From NCBI RefSeq assembly GCF_001522545.3, contig NC_031774.1, forward strand, positions 48,488,017 through 48,552,016: 64,000 bases of DNA, written 5' to 3'. A program made the position numbers and the translations under genes. Of this stretch, positions 1-12,900 are shown one piece after another. How positions within the stretch are numbered: position 1 is the first letter of the stretch; every line of letters starts with the position of its first letter. The notes beneath the pieces are model-generated. The model did no database searches. It had not been told where the DNA came from and saw only the letters and a list, made by a program, of their open reading frames with translations. This DNA is from Parus major (Eukaryota; Chordata; Aves; Passeriformes; Paridae).

Positions 1-1179
1 TGAAATTGAAGTGAACTTTGCTTGTATCCATGTAGATATGGCCAGTAGCTGTTAGAGTCTGTTGCAGCTCATATTTATTGCTTGTAGTAAAAGTAAAAAT
101 CACTGCCTTGTGATTTTATTCAATTCAGGGAAAAAAAACTAATTGTCCTTCTGCCAAAGTTTAAGTGCTACATTTTTTCATTAGAATTTAACAAATGTTC
201 ATCTTAAAATAGACTGACAATGGGTCAAACTGTTCTACTTTATCTGTTATGAACTAAAAATTTATCAAAGCTAGTACTTGCTCTTTCCAAAGCAATTTGT
301 ATTTTCACTCCTGTATTTAACTATCAAACTCTCCTTTGCAACTACTGTTTAATACCCACAAGATCCTGAAATATTTGAAAAAGATTACTGCAACAGCCTT
401 CCTCTTTCACCTGCATCACCCAATGTGTTATATAGATGTTTTAGGGCATGAGTATTGTTTATAAGTTTTTAATTCAGAAATACAGTATTTTAGGGAATAC
501 TGAAGACGATAGCTGCTACCTCATCCAAGTTTTGCTATCCCTCTTTATCTTAGCTAGCCATGACCATTCCACAAATGTGAGTGATTCAAAGCCAGTTTGG
601 AATGCAAGCTAAATCTTCCTTCTCCATTTAGATTTGTATTCTATTTCATCATTTGCAGACCCACATCTTGAATAAGGACTTTTCTTGCCATCGTAATATA
701 ACTAATGGTAATCTTGACGAGGTAGGTGCGATCCAGTATGAGAAAGGGTATCTTAATCTTGCCCTCTCTTGGTAAAGTATATTAAATCCAGGATTTAAAA
801 AGTAGACTAAGCATTGATGGGATTAAATGTATTACATATCTTTAGGGAAGACACATTTATTCTTTCGTGTTCAGTGCTAAGTCCCGTGTTGAACTAAATC
901 CAAAAATGAGATGTAGATTCTGGCATATCTTAAAATGTCGAACCAGATCTCTTGGTTCTTGCTTTGATGTGGCAATATTCTTTTAGTGCCTAAACAACAT
1001 CTTGGGTAGAGGTGAAAATGTAACACAGAGCCTTTTAATTTCATTGTGTTATTTATAACAATTATCTAAATCAAATTAGAAGTAAGTGGCTACTAATCTT
1101 TGTCTGTATGTGTGTGCGTGCCCAACAATTCCTAAATGCCACTAGGAAATGAGAGTAATTTTGATATTAAAATGATTAC

Positions 1180-1480
1180 TACCATTTTTTTAATAAACTG
1201 ATGCGACTTTAGAAGTCTGTCCCTGATATCTTTCATGATTTAGACATCACACAAGCTGTAATTGTGCTATTAAAGGAAAGAGAGCTAATCTTTTTGCATT
1301 TGAAGTAAGCCCTCATCATCAGACCCGACAAAGCCAGACAGATCAAAAAAGAGTAAAAAAGAGCATTTAAGGAAATTAGTACAAGTGTCAGTTAAAAGGT
1401 AAAAATTAATGCACTTATTATTGAAATACAGTTGAAACCTGCGTTCTTTTCATTTCTTTGATATTGCTAAAGCATAAAAC
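1180..1480. promoter_or_regulatory. Enhancer-like noncoding block
   Basis: Unique sequence contains 'caagctgtaattgtgctatt' (about 1253-1272), AGCTAATC, a 'ctcatcatcagacccgaca' stretch with a CpG, and 'aaaaattaatgcactta' near 1405. Homeodomain cores (TAATTG, CTAATC, TTAATG) recur at short intervals. There is no ORF or repeat. Evidence is texture only. Confidence 0.28.
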
Positions 1481-2127
1481 ATTCAATTAACTTTCCATTG
1501 TGTTTGTGGGGTAGTGGGGAAAGGCAAACCATTGTCAGTGAAGTGTTAGGTGTGTAGGTGGTGTGTGTAAGGCAAAAATGATTAGATACCAGAGGAGGGT
1601 AGAGCAAAGGCTTTTAGTTTGCAGTCGACAAAGACAGTGAACTCCTTTACTGTGTTCCAGAACAATGTTCTTGTGTGTATACTTCTTTTCCTAAAGATAC
1701 AGTGCTGAGCCTCTGAGAAGGTAGCATGCATTCCTTTCATCCTCACTGGGGAGTATTTCTTTTCCTGATTATTATTATCTACAGCATTAAAACCTGCACG
1801 GTTTTGCACCTCTTTCCTAATAAAAAGAGAATACGGATAAATTGATAATATTTTGGACCATTGAATAATAGTACTTTGCAATATAAGTGAGATAGATACA
1901 TTTAATTCATACTTACCCTCAGCCATAAATATGAATTCCCATGGCTGTATTCTTTTATTCTTTGAAAGCTGTTACTAAGAGTGTTGATTTGTAAAAACTG
2001 ATTTAGGATATTTCAAAATATATCCTTGATTTACAGCTGTTATATGTTGGTAACACTGAAGCTGCAAATAATTTGTAGTAAGGTAGTAGTTTTTCCTATC
2101 CTTTGTGCTATTTAAAGTGAAAGCAGC

Positions 2128-2150
2128 TTTTTTTTTTTTTTTTTTTTTTT
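2128..2150. repeat. Poly-T tract (T23)
   Basis: Twenty-three consecutive T. No retro-element body is recognisable on either side. Confidence 0.95.
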
Positions 2151-5100
2151 AATGAGAGCACTGGAAAGATGTAAAATATATAGAGGTAAAATGATAAAAA
2201 AAAATCAGAAAAGCTGGAATCCCTCTGAACCCATTCAGCTGCCTCGTTAACAAAACCTTCCTAATATATTGATGGAGATGTTTTCTCTCTCCTTACACTA
2301 TCCCTATATTTTATATGGATTTTCAGTAATACTAAGACTATGCTGTAATGTTCAATATGCTTTAATTAAAAGAAATATTTGCTAATTGGCATAAAATGTA
2401 TGTGCAATTATTTTTCCATGTATTTATGATTTTTCAATAAGAGAACAGCTGCTAAATATTTTCTTACATGCTGATGCTACTTAATCAGCATTCTTCTTAA
2501 TGGAAGCAAGAAAAGTTAGGAGTTGTGTTTTACAAATATGTTCTATGAAAACATCAGCATGATGACAAAGTCATGCCCTTTGGGGTACAAATGAGCAGAT
2601 TTACCACAGAACATTTCTATATAGATAGGAGATAAATCTTACTTCAGAGATCCCTTGCAATATTGAGCACCTTCCAAGCCAAATGTGTACTAGCACTTAA
2701 AGAAAATATTACCAGTTTTAACACCCAAACTCTCTCGATGTTTTGATTACTCTTCCTATTAATATGCACATGATAGAAGTTAATGCCACACTGACAGATT
2801 TAATGCTTTGTAAATGTGCTGAATTAAACTAGAAAGGTAAAAGCAGCCATTACCCTAAGACCTAAAAGAGAGACACTAATCAGCTGTCTTTTTTCCTCCT
2901 ATCCTTTTTAAAGATGACTGGGAATACAGGTTTTATTTAAAATGCAAGGCTGGAAAAAGCTTAGCCACAGGAAAAAGAAAAGGTCTTGACCCTTAGATAT
3001 TGATCCCATTCTATTGATTACAAGAGATGGGGGTGGAGGGACTTTTAAAAAATGTAATCCTAAAAAAGGCACAAATAGATTTGGGTAAAAATCAGGCTGA
3101 GCTTTTTTATTTACAGGACTAGAGAGTTCTAGAATAAAAAATAATGGTGGAGATTAGAGCACATGCAGACTCGAGAGCTGATGTTCAGGCCTTATAGATT
3201 CAGAAGCCAAAAGCCCTTGCTTTCACTGGCAGGAGTGTTCTGTCAGTGGGCTAATGCTGTCCATGGAAGCTGGGATATCTGGCAAGGCTGGGATCCACAT
3301 TTGCTGATAAATTCCCTATTACGAGCAAAGGGGCACTTTGCTAAAGCATCCTTCCTCTGCAGCCTTGCTGAACAAGAGATCGAGAAGAAAAAGAGCCCCC
3401 AGCCTGTGGCCCAGACTTTTCAGGAGAAAAGTTAACAAACAAGGTTAAAACCTTGTGTTCTACTGAACTTTGGGATCCAAGTGGAAAACTGGAAGTTTCA
3501 GTGGCAAAGAGAAAGGAAGACTATTTAGCGTGTTATTATCCAAAAGAGGCTTTTAAAAGGCTCTCAAAACCCTAGGACAAGTAAGCCTATGTAGTACAAC
3601 TTCTGTGAGAAGCATTAAATCTACATGAATCCTGAAATGCCTGATTTACTTGAGCAAAAGGCTCCATAATTCTTATTGTCAAAGAACTGAAACATTTCTG
3701 TAGTTTAGTGGGAGGAAGAACTGCTCCCTTGCAATGTGCCAGGGCCGCAAAGAATACACTACAGATACATTAACAAATGGAAACATAAAACAAACACAGA
3801 AAAATGTGTAATCCCAGGAAGTAATATATATTTTAACCTAAACTACTGCTCTGCTTTCAGTGTGTCTACTTAGCTTTTCCATGTTGCATAGATCAGACTG
3901 CTGAGAGGAGTTTCCCTGTGTTTTTCCTAACAGAGCACAAAGTGGGCTAGAGAGTTTCTCTGCCTAAGTTTCTTATAGACCTCTGGAATTCTGCAGGTGG
4001 ACTCTCTTAAAAATATTTAAACTGTACAATATTTGTTGAAGGACTTCTAATCAACAAATTCTGACCTGCTAAATGGGCAGATGTTCCAGGACCCATCTGG
4101 CGACATGCTGTTCTCCCCTGCTTCATATAATACTCCCATTATCTTTTGGGACTCTCTGAAGGTGTGTTCTCCTCACTGCACAAACAAGCTTCTGTCACCA
4201 ACATTGCTTCTATGTGCCATTTGATCTGTCCTGAGAGGAGGTCACAAAGTGTATACAGTCAGTAAAACAAGAGTCAAATACTCTCTGCAGGAGAGACAGG
4301 GCTAAAACTTGTGCATATAGAATGTGTTTCAGCTTCAGCAATCTGTGATAACCTTTAGCAGCAATCATGAATCTGGACAGTCAGCATTTCGAGGTGGCAA
4401 CCACACAGGAGCCAGGCAAGTGTGACCTGGAACAGGATGGTGCTTTGCATGGGGTGGTTGAATACTGCTAAAAATAGGGTAGCTTAGTCTCAGTAGGTAA
4501 CGCGGTGTGACCTTGCTGCATTGCTGATAGTGACCAACTGTCTCAGATCTCTCTCCACACCCTTCCAATGTGCCAGGGAGGAAAAATACCCTAGACTAAT
4601 ACCATGCTAAGTAGTCTGTTCTTATTAAAGTGTGCCTTCACTGTTGCTCTCACTTCATTTTCACTGTCTAAAGACAACTCTGAATAATATGTTCTCACGT
4701 AGGTATTTAGTTAGAAAGAGATCCTGACTTTTAAAAGCCACAACTCTTTCCAAATTATTTCCTTCTAGAGTTTTTATTAGGTGTGGTATCATCTGCTAAT
4801 TCCTCTATCAGTGACCCATTTCACAGCGCAGTTTTAGTGCTAACAAACAAGAAAATCTTGCTATAGAATCAAAGATGAAATCAAATTACTTAAAGTTTAT
4901 ATTTTTTAATCAGCATTTACTTTTGCATGGTTTCTTCCTCATCAAAAGAAGTCTATGAAATTTTGAAAGACTCAGAATTTCCAGTACATAACAGATAAAG
5001 AATAGTGTGCTCCTATTAAATTAGAACATTTAGGACAGTTGATTTCATCAATAAACTCCCTTTGCAGCAGATAGTGACAAAAAGTGTTTCTCAAGGGAAG

Positions 5101-5269
5101 TAAATACTTACTTACATATTTACAAACTTTCTCAGTGGTCTTTATGAAACTTGGTAACTCATGCAAACTAAAGTGGTAAATTAGACAACACACAGTATAA
5201 TAACAGATATTAATTTTTTTTTTTTAACCTGTCTTTTTAAGATCTAAGATGACAAAACTGTAAAAGTCC

Positions 5270-6060
5270 TAATGTGAATTCAGGAGCTACAGAACTGGTT
5301 TGGGCTTCACCTGCTTGTCTTACCCACATGCAGCCTGGTGTCTGCAGCATAGCTGGGAAACACGTTGGCCTCAGGGGCAAAACACACCAGTCCAAAGGGG
5401 TGAAGAACCTCTCCTGCTCTGAAGTCAGCCTGGCTGAGCTGAGGGGCTGTGGAGGGGCAGCTCAGCAAGCTCTCACCTTTCTGGAACAAGATAATTTCTT
5501 TGCTTAAGAAGGGCACCATAAATATACCATCTCTTAAAGGCAGCAATGTGCTTAGACTTTACACATGTCCTTGAAGAGGGAAAGGAGTGTGAGGTAGGGA
5601 ATGAAAGGCGGTGACAGTGGCAGAGACTCACGAGTATTGTAACACCAATGGCTGGAATTAGAAGGGGCCCTCCAGCCTAGCTGTATATCACAAACAGGAG
5701 TGGAGTTTTTAAGGGAACTATTTAATCTTCAGAGACAATTTAAGGGCCTTCTGCTGCCTGGGCCTCAGCCACCCTCTTCCCATAATCTCCCCTAAAGCCT
5801 GGCCCTGGCCTTGGGCATGTCTTTGCATCTGTGAGCACCAGGTGTGGATGGCAGTGCTGGGGCTCAGGTGCAGTGACAGGGAGCCCCTCTGCTCTGCCCT
5901 GTCAGCTCTCAAGGTCACCTGTGTCCTCCCTCAATTTTTTCATTTATTTGTTTTTTAGTCACTTGAGGCTGAGGTACCTCCATGTGCTCTGGATAAATAC
6001 AAGTTTTCAGACCTCTGCCTCAGCAAAGTTCCAGTGCAGAAACCTGGGCTTCTGTGACTG
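5270..6060. other. GC-richer patch, origin unknown
   Basis: This ~800-bp patch is visibly richer in G and C than its surroundings and carries several overlapping short ORFs on both strands, none with a recognisable product. Around 5640-5690 the plus strand weakly resembles the reverse complement of a CR1 tail ('ggctggaattagaagggg', then 'ccctccagcc'), so part of it may be a very old LINE. There is no CpG island, no splice-bounded exon and no LTR plan that I can defend. Confidence 0.5.
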
Positions 6061-9000
6061 AACCCTGGAAGATAGAATCTGCATTTAAAAACCAGTAAAT
6101 TAATGCCTGCAAAGATGCTGTATAAATCTGTACCTAATAAGTAGAGTAGAAATCTATTAATTTAACCATCTAGCCTCCCCTATTGCTCTGCCACCCTTAT
6201 GATAATAATGATGAGTAGGGTGGCAAGAAATTGAGCCATTTTGCCTACTGAAATGCACTGAAGGAGCTGATACTTCTGTAGGAATGGAAAGAAAGAAGAT
6301 AACTTTTTCCTGTAAAAAGAAATGGGCAGGGAATGAACCTAGCATTTACTATATGAATATATTATTCTAGTGAGGTTCATTATTTTCTGTTTCTGCAAGC
6401 AGGGAAAGAAGTTCTTTTGGGGGGGACAACCAGTTAATTGGATATATTTTTCACCTGAAAAAACATAGGGCAAAAGAAATATAAATTCATTATAAAGTTA
6501 ATATTAAGCAATTAAAAATAAATAAGTGATAGAAATGAAGACAGAGAAACAGAGGAGATACTGAGGGAGAACTCATGTTTGGAGAGTTAATTCATGGAAA
6601 AGATGAAACGATGTGCATGGAAAGTAAGTTCTGCAAAAGGACCAAGTGTTTCTGAGCCTTTTTCCACTCCAAATGCATTTAGTGTTACCCACCAGAAGTG
6701 TAAAGACCAAAAGAAGAGGTACATAAAACACTATGATTTTATTAGATGGTTCTCTCCTAAAAAAGAAGTAGAAGTAACCCCAGTATTACAGTGAAAACAG
6801 GATGTGCCATTTGATTCTATTGTTTGAGAGTACTGGCCCAAGATTTCATATCACAGCCTTGGGCCTCTCGTGCCACGTACCTGAGAGGGCTGCAAATTCA
6901 TGTTCCAGATATCCCTGTATTTGCAGGTATGCAGGTGGATCTGTGCAAAGGCACTCATATGCCTCAATTTGTGAAATCATTTTGGTCTACCCATGTCCAA
7001 GAGTTGTGGATTTGTTACAGGATTTCAGAGTGTATATTTTCCATATTTGAGTGTCACCCAGGGGCTGCTCTATGTTTTCTGTTCACCCATCCTGCCCAGC
7101 CTTAGAGACACACTAATTTATGTCCTGATCCATGCTCTGGGAATTAGTGTCATGGCACTGAATAAGATTGTAAAGGAGTAATTTTTTTTTTAACCTCTGC
7201 ATGTTCAAGGTACTTATCTTGTTGCATGAATATGGATGATAGTTTCCTATGAATATGGAAAAGACTAGGGAGGGATGGGTCAGTGTTTAACTGCTCTTAA
7301 CCTTTCCACCAAGCTCACCCTACCAGAGTATGATGCATAGGAGGGGTCGGTCATAGCTGATTTTCTGTTAGAATGCCATTAGTAATTTTTTGCCACATAT
7401 GTTTGCCCTAAAGCCTTGTTTGCCACCTATATAATTATTAGAAGACTCTTATCATTGTATTTGAAATTCTAAGTTGACACTTATGTCATAGTACTATGGC
7501 ACAGTATTATGTTTAATTTCTCTTTTGTTAGTCTCATTTAATGTACTGAAGAATTATGCTCAAAAAAAAGATCCCACACACTTCTTTTCCTTACCATTAC
7601 CAGCTCTGTATTCCTCCCCTACCTGTTAGAGACATCATTTTAATTAAAAAAAAAAAGAAGAAAAAATACATGTATAGGTTGGTGTGCTCAAAATATAAGG
7701 TGTGTAAGCACCTCATTTCATGTGTTTTCTCAAGGAAGTAACAATACATTGATATTTTCCTGATAGGTAGAACTAATAACCCATCAGCAGGATGATGATG
7801 CCAGATTAATTGTGATTTTGTGCACTATGTCATTCTGAGCTGTTTGGCACAAATTATGCTCCCTTGATCCCTGTACAGAGCAAACAGTAATTGAAAGATT
7901 AGCTTCCTCCTCCACCCTGGCAGAATTGCTTGGGTGTTTCCTGCAGTACTCCATTTTATTCCAGAACTCATGGGTGAGGCTTCTCCTGATGAGAACTCAT
8001 GGGAAGGTGTTACATAGAACATGACTGGCCTTACCTTGGAATGGAAAACCCAGATGCAGCCATGGAATGGTTATCTGTGAACAGGGTCACATGCAATTGG
8101 AATATGAGGACCCTTTGGGCTTTTCAGGTGGTGTTTAGGTCTCCATATGGTTGTACCTATCTCTTGTGAAATCTTGTGAAAATTCATGTCAGCATTCAGT
8201 GCCCATGGGGAGGATGGATTGTGTTACTTTCCTGTAAAACTGCAGAGCTGAAAATGTATCACGTTCCTGGATTATTTTTCTTTTAAATTTTATTTATTTT
8301 TTATTGTTTTCACATTTTCTAATGTAGTTTTTGGAAGCAGAGGAATGTAATAAGAAGTCAAAAAGCAGCAGCACTATTCAGCCACTATATAAGGGGTGGA
8401 AATAAGATTTTTCTTACTAGTTACTTTATACTTAGCTATATATTTTGGAACAGTTGAAAACTTTGATCCACTTCCTGCAGATTTCTATCTTGATTATCTG
8501 TTCCCATTTGAAGTAGTTTTGTAGTGGCAACAATCCTGGCTTATCACTGTTCTTCATCTGCCATTCTCTCATTTTACACCAGATTTGTCAACCTCTCAAT
8601 ATTTTGCACTCCTTTCAGTGACTGAAAACTGATGTACCACAAACATAAGCTAGTTTTCCAGAGAAGATGAGTAAGCACAGAAAGGTCTGATTGGTTTATT
8701 GGGCCCATGTGGTTAAGGTGTGCCAATTTCTGTAGCCAAGAACAATGAAAAGAGCAAATACAGGTTAGCTGCTGATGTGTGTCTCTCTGTTTCTAGCCTA
8801 ATAGATGAGGTTTCCAGTTGTATTAGAGTAGCAGAATTTTACAGAAGTCTGGTTTGGAACTGAAATTTGCAGATTTAGATTCACAGCAAGAATTTGTTTG
8901 CCTGTAAGCAATTATAAATATAGTCAACATAAATGGATACTTTTGGTAGCAGTGTCTTTGAAGGCCCTATGTTTAAATAGCTGGGTTAAACAGGCTTATG

Positions 9001-9549
9001 TATTAAACAGAAATATTGTTATATTGTATTTGCAGTAGTAGAAAGGTACTTAGCTCAGCATTTTTATTTTTATTTAAGCTATGCATTTCCAAGATAATTC
9101 AATTAAGATAATTTTGTCATTGTGTTAATTACTGTGGATATATATTGCATAATATAGAATACCTTTTGAGTAAATTAAGTCCACACTGCTGGGACTTGTC
9201 TCCCCAATTCCACTTAAAGGTTATCAGTTCCTACATGATATGCAGAGCAGACATATCCACGTTTCTATCTGGCAGAGTTTATAGTTTAAATATGCAAAAC
9301 AGGTGAAACACAGAGAAAGAGAGAGTTTCCCATGATCTAAAATCAGCCAGGGATGATGTGCACAGGCTGCAGGATTTAGGCACTGCTCCATCCATACTGC
9401 TGTCCCTTTGGAAGAGCAGTCTAACACAGATTAAGATACTTACTCACACTTGTACAAAAGCGGGTTTTTTTGGTTTTTTTTAATTATTATTGTAAAGTAA
9501 ATGTCAGCTATTCCATCTGCCCCTCAAAATAACCATCATTAATTAGCTG
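6061..9549. other. Unique noncoding DNA
   Basis: AT-rich unique sequence. Three overlapping frames at 6802-7181 have no recognisable domain. A short A-run with G interruptions lies near 7646-7666. Nothing else identified. Confidence 0.6.
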
Positions 9550-9915
9550 ATTTATTTTAGACGTTGCAGCAGAGGTGGATTTTTAAGGATAGATTTCAAA
9601 GAAGCGAGGACAATTGCCTGACAGCTCAGTTCAGGGAGGGCACTCCATGTGTGAGGGGCAGGGTGGAGCTGTATGTGAGAGAAGCTGACAAACAGCAGAG
9701 AAGATTGTTATTGTTGGTGGATTTGAAGGAAGAGTGTGAGTGTGTCTGTGTATTTGTGTGTGAAAAAGAGAAAAAGAAATGCAATTAGAGATGAGAACAG
9801 ACAAATAAAGAAGGGTGGAGTTTTGAAGAGCCTTGAAGCTGAGGACAAGAAGCATGAACTTGCTGTTCTGAAACCAGAAGGGATTGAAAGAGGGATGAGT
9901 GATGTGGTCAGAACA
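9550..9915 (+). mobile_element. Old dispersed amniote repeat, 5' part
   Basis: This stretch matches, in order, a dispersed repeat I recall from turtle and crocodilian genomes and in weaker form from mammals. Landmarks are 'tggatttttaaggatagatt' (about 9576), 'gggcactccatgtgtgaggg' (about 9638), 'gagaagctgacaa' (about 9677), 'gaagagccttgaagctgagg' (about 9825), 'aagcatgaacttg' (about 9849) and 'gatgtggtcagaac' (9901-9914). A purine/TG-rich insert near 9730-9790 interrupts it. It overlaps by about 65 bp the family segment present near 63600-63680, and together the two copies span most of the unit. I cannot name the family with certainty; a LINE 3' region is likely. ORFs on either strand here are repeat-derived and not genes. 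Confidence 0.5.
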
Positions 9916-9939
9916 TACAAGGACTATAACCCCCAAGTG

Positions 9940-9961
9940 GAAAAAAAAAAAAATAAAAAAA
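9940..9961. repeat. A-rich tract
   Basis: A-run with one T interruption, just downstream of the old dispersed repeat. It could be that element's tail, though the family end was not recognised. Confidence 0.85.
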
Positions 9962-12900
9962 TAGTGGGCTATTCCTTGATAAGCTCAGAAAGCACAAGTT
10001 GACAGAACAACCTCTGCTTCCAAAACCTTTTAGAAGCTGAACAATTTTTGAGGAAGAAAAGAGAACAGAGATGGCATCCAAAATAGCACATTAAAAAAAA
10101 AACAACTCTGAGCAAGGGCATTTGCAGTGCTAAAGCAGAATGTTAATTGAAATCCTACTGTGCCAACAGGAACATTGGAAAGAGACCAGTCAGGATTAGA
10201 CTAATTAAGATGTCTTTAAAAGAAAGGGGAAAAAAATCTACTGAAAAACTGAACAGGTTGGATTGTATTAAAGAGGAATTTACCAAATGCACAGAGAATC
10301 CTTAAAGAATTTATAAAGTATGTCCATCTTGAAAATCATGAAGTGGACTGGAATGTTGATACATTGATACATTGATAGTTAAAGAAAAGATGTCTTCAGA
10401 GTATCTGTGAAAGCTTGTGGCTGGGAATGTGCTCCAGCACATTAGCTCCTTGTCCCTGTATTTTTATTTTGAGGAGAGATACCAATAGCTGCTTTAAGGA
10501 AGTTAATGGCTTCTGTATAACCCCTTGTAGTGGCTTTCTGTGACATAAAATACCTATGATTCAGCACTCCTCTTCCTCGTCATCACTTGTCCCCATTTGG
10601 CTTTACGTGTCCAGCTGCGGAGAGAGGCAAAGCGAGTTTTGTTCTTGAGCTGGAAAATGGAATTTCCTTTTCTTTACTAAGATAAAGATATTGTCTAACA
10701 ACGTAATCTTGTCACTACTATGATAGATGTCCTTCTTTCTGAGCCATCACTGCACAGTGCTGTCAGGCATCACAAAAGTGCTTATGTGGCACTAGAACAT
10801 GGGCATAAAGATGGAGGCAGGATTTGAACTTGCCTTTGCTAGGGCCAGCAGGACACACAGATTTGAGTCTGAGACCACAGGTAGGAGCAGTGTTTGCCAG
10901 GCAGCTTCCACAACTATTGCTGATGACCCACATCCAAGCTTCATAGAGCCCTGGGAAGATAACCATTGCTCCTGACATTACAGAGTGATAATGGCATTTG
11001 ACAGAAGAAACCATGAATATTTTAATCCTTTAAAAGGAGCAAGGAGTATGTCTAGTGTTGAGTCAAGCTGTTTGAATTATTCAGTGTGAATAAGTGAGCC
11101 AATTTATTGGACCTTTTCCTTGTTCCCAGATCACTCATAACCTCATCTTTCTTTCCATGGCCGGAGTTGCTTTTCTCAAGTTTTCTGCAAATAGTTTATA
11201 CAAATGTCAGCCAATAGAACTTGTGATCTCTTTCCTTCAACCATTATTAGCTGTTAGCTTTGCATAATTTTCCAAATTATTCCTTTTTAGTATTTTTGAA
11301 GTGGGGAAAAAATGAAATGGTGACTCTAAATACATGACTGTACAAATATTGTTCCATACAAAATTTCAAATATGTCTAGTTGTGCAAAATGCAGATATTA
11401 TCTATATAGTTATACGACCATATAAAGTTCTAACTGATAGGTGGCTTTTCTTGGGGTCTGAATTGCATAATAGCCCCAACAGGAACCTTCTCAGGACTGA
11501 GTGGTCAGTCAGTGACCATTTATGCTCAGTCCTGAAAATGTCTCATCTATCCAGAAAAATAGGGCATCTACATTTAATGTGTTCAGCAATAATTTTAAAA
11601 CCTGTCTGTGCATTTTACTGGAGCTGAACAATTGCAAATTCAATGAAGATTGACTAAAAATGGTACCAATATGGTTAAATCAAAGACAACTCTGAGGAGT
11701 GTTTCAGTCTTGATTTTACACTATTCAACTCTCTTGAGTTTTGCATTGGTATATTTACTTATTTACCAAAGCCAGAGTCTTTCTACAAAAATACTCCCTG
11801 TAAGGATATTCTTGGGAGGTCTGCAGATTGTACAAATGTGAAGTCAACCCAAGTAAGTACACCTATGTGAAATCTGCATACTGATATAGTACCTTTCTTA
11901 AAATCTGATATGAAACGACACACAATAGGAAAGCTAGAATCTTTCTCTAAAACTGTACAGAGAGTAGATCCCATTCTAAGCCATTTATCTAAGTAAAATG
12001 GAGTGTACAAGGTACTAAACTAGCCTGACAACCTGTATTTAGTGTAATGATTTATTTGCTCTTTGGCAAGCTCTAACCATTTACTGTTAACTATTGCAGA
12101 GGAAAGGTAAGGTTATTATTACCTCATAAAGTAAATAGTGATACTTAACAAAACAGAACATCTGCCCCACTTATTAAAATATTTTGACAGATTTAAATTG
12201 GTTAACATTTAATCTCATTTCTAATTATGGGAAGCAATAGTATGTGCTCTGAAGACATGAAAATAAATATTTTTGTGATTAGGAAACTTGTTACACTCCA
12301 ACAATAATTTTTTTTCTTAGGGTTCTTTTCTTAATCTGAAAATAATGTAGACATTACTTTGGCATTCTTGTAAATACTGAGGCTACTTGGAACTAAGCCT
12401 ACTAGTTTTAGATAGCTTAAAAACCCAACCCTTATTTATTTTACTGGCATATAAAAAAGGGAAATATAAAAACAACTTTCTGTGCTTAGCAAAATAAATT
12501 GATACGAGTGCTTAACTATTAGATATTTAAAGGAGACTGGATTTTTAAAGAGAGCCTGAAATTCTATTTGAATATTTTAAGCGCTGAGGACAAAAACGGA
12601 ATACTAACCCAGTAAAGGAAAATCACTAGTTTTCTTCCAGGACTGTTTTTTGGTCCAGTCCACTACATGGCCACATGACCACAAGGGGGTTGTCCCAGGA
12701 TGGGAGGTGGGGAGAGGCAGACAAGAACAGCCAGGCTTTCCCTGTCTGTGATTCTGTTGATTCACACTTGATTGAAAAGATTCTGTTACAATGACTTAAG
12801 ATGGTAAATCCAGAAACTCGAGCTAGGCTGTGCTTTTTAAACTCAAGTTGATATACCTCTCTGGCAAATAACTCATTGCTCTGCATTTTTTCCATCTTTC

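Larger units (their letters stand above)
1..5269. other. Unique noncoding DNA
   Basis: Apart from the enhancer-like block near 1.2-1.5 kb and the T23 tract, I see no gene, RNA gene or recognisable transposon. The 90-codon frame at 3163-3435 and the 114-codon minus frame at 1582-1926 look like chance ORFs. Confidence 0.6.

Noticed and set aside
1582..1926. 114-codon minus-strand ORF
   Set aside because: Low-complexity hydrophobic and basic mix with no domain; chance frame.
3163..3435. 90-codon plus-strand ORF with Trp-rich stretch
   Set aside because: No known motif; no flanking exon signals.
5635..5690. Possible CR1 tail in the GC-richer patch
   Set aside because: Resemblance is limited to about 40 bases and the expected continuation is missing, so it is mentioned only within the patch description.
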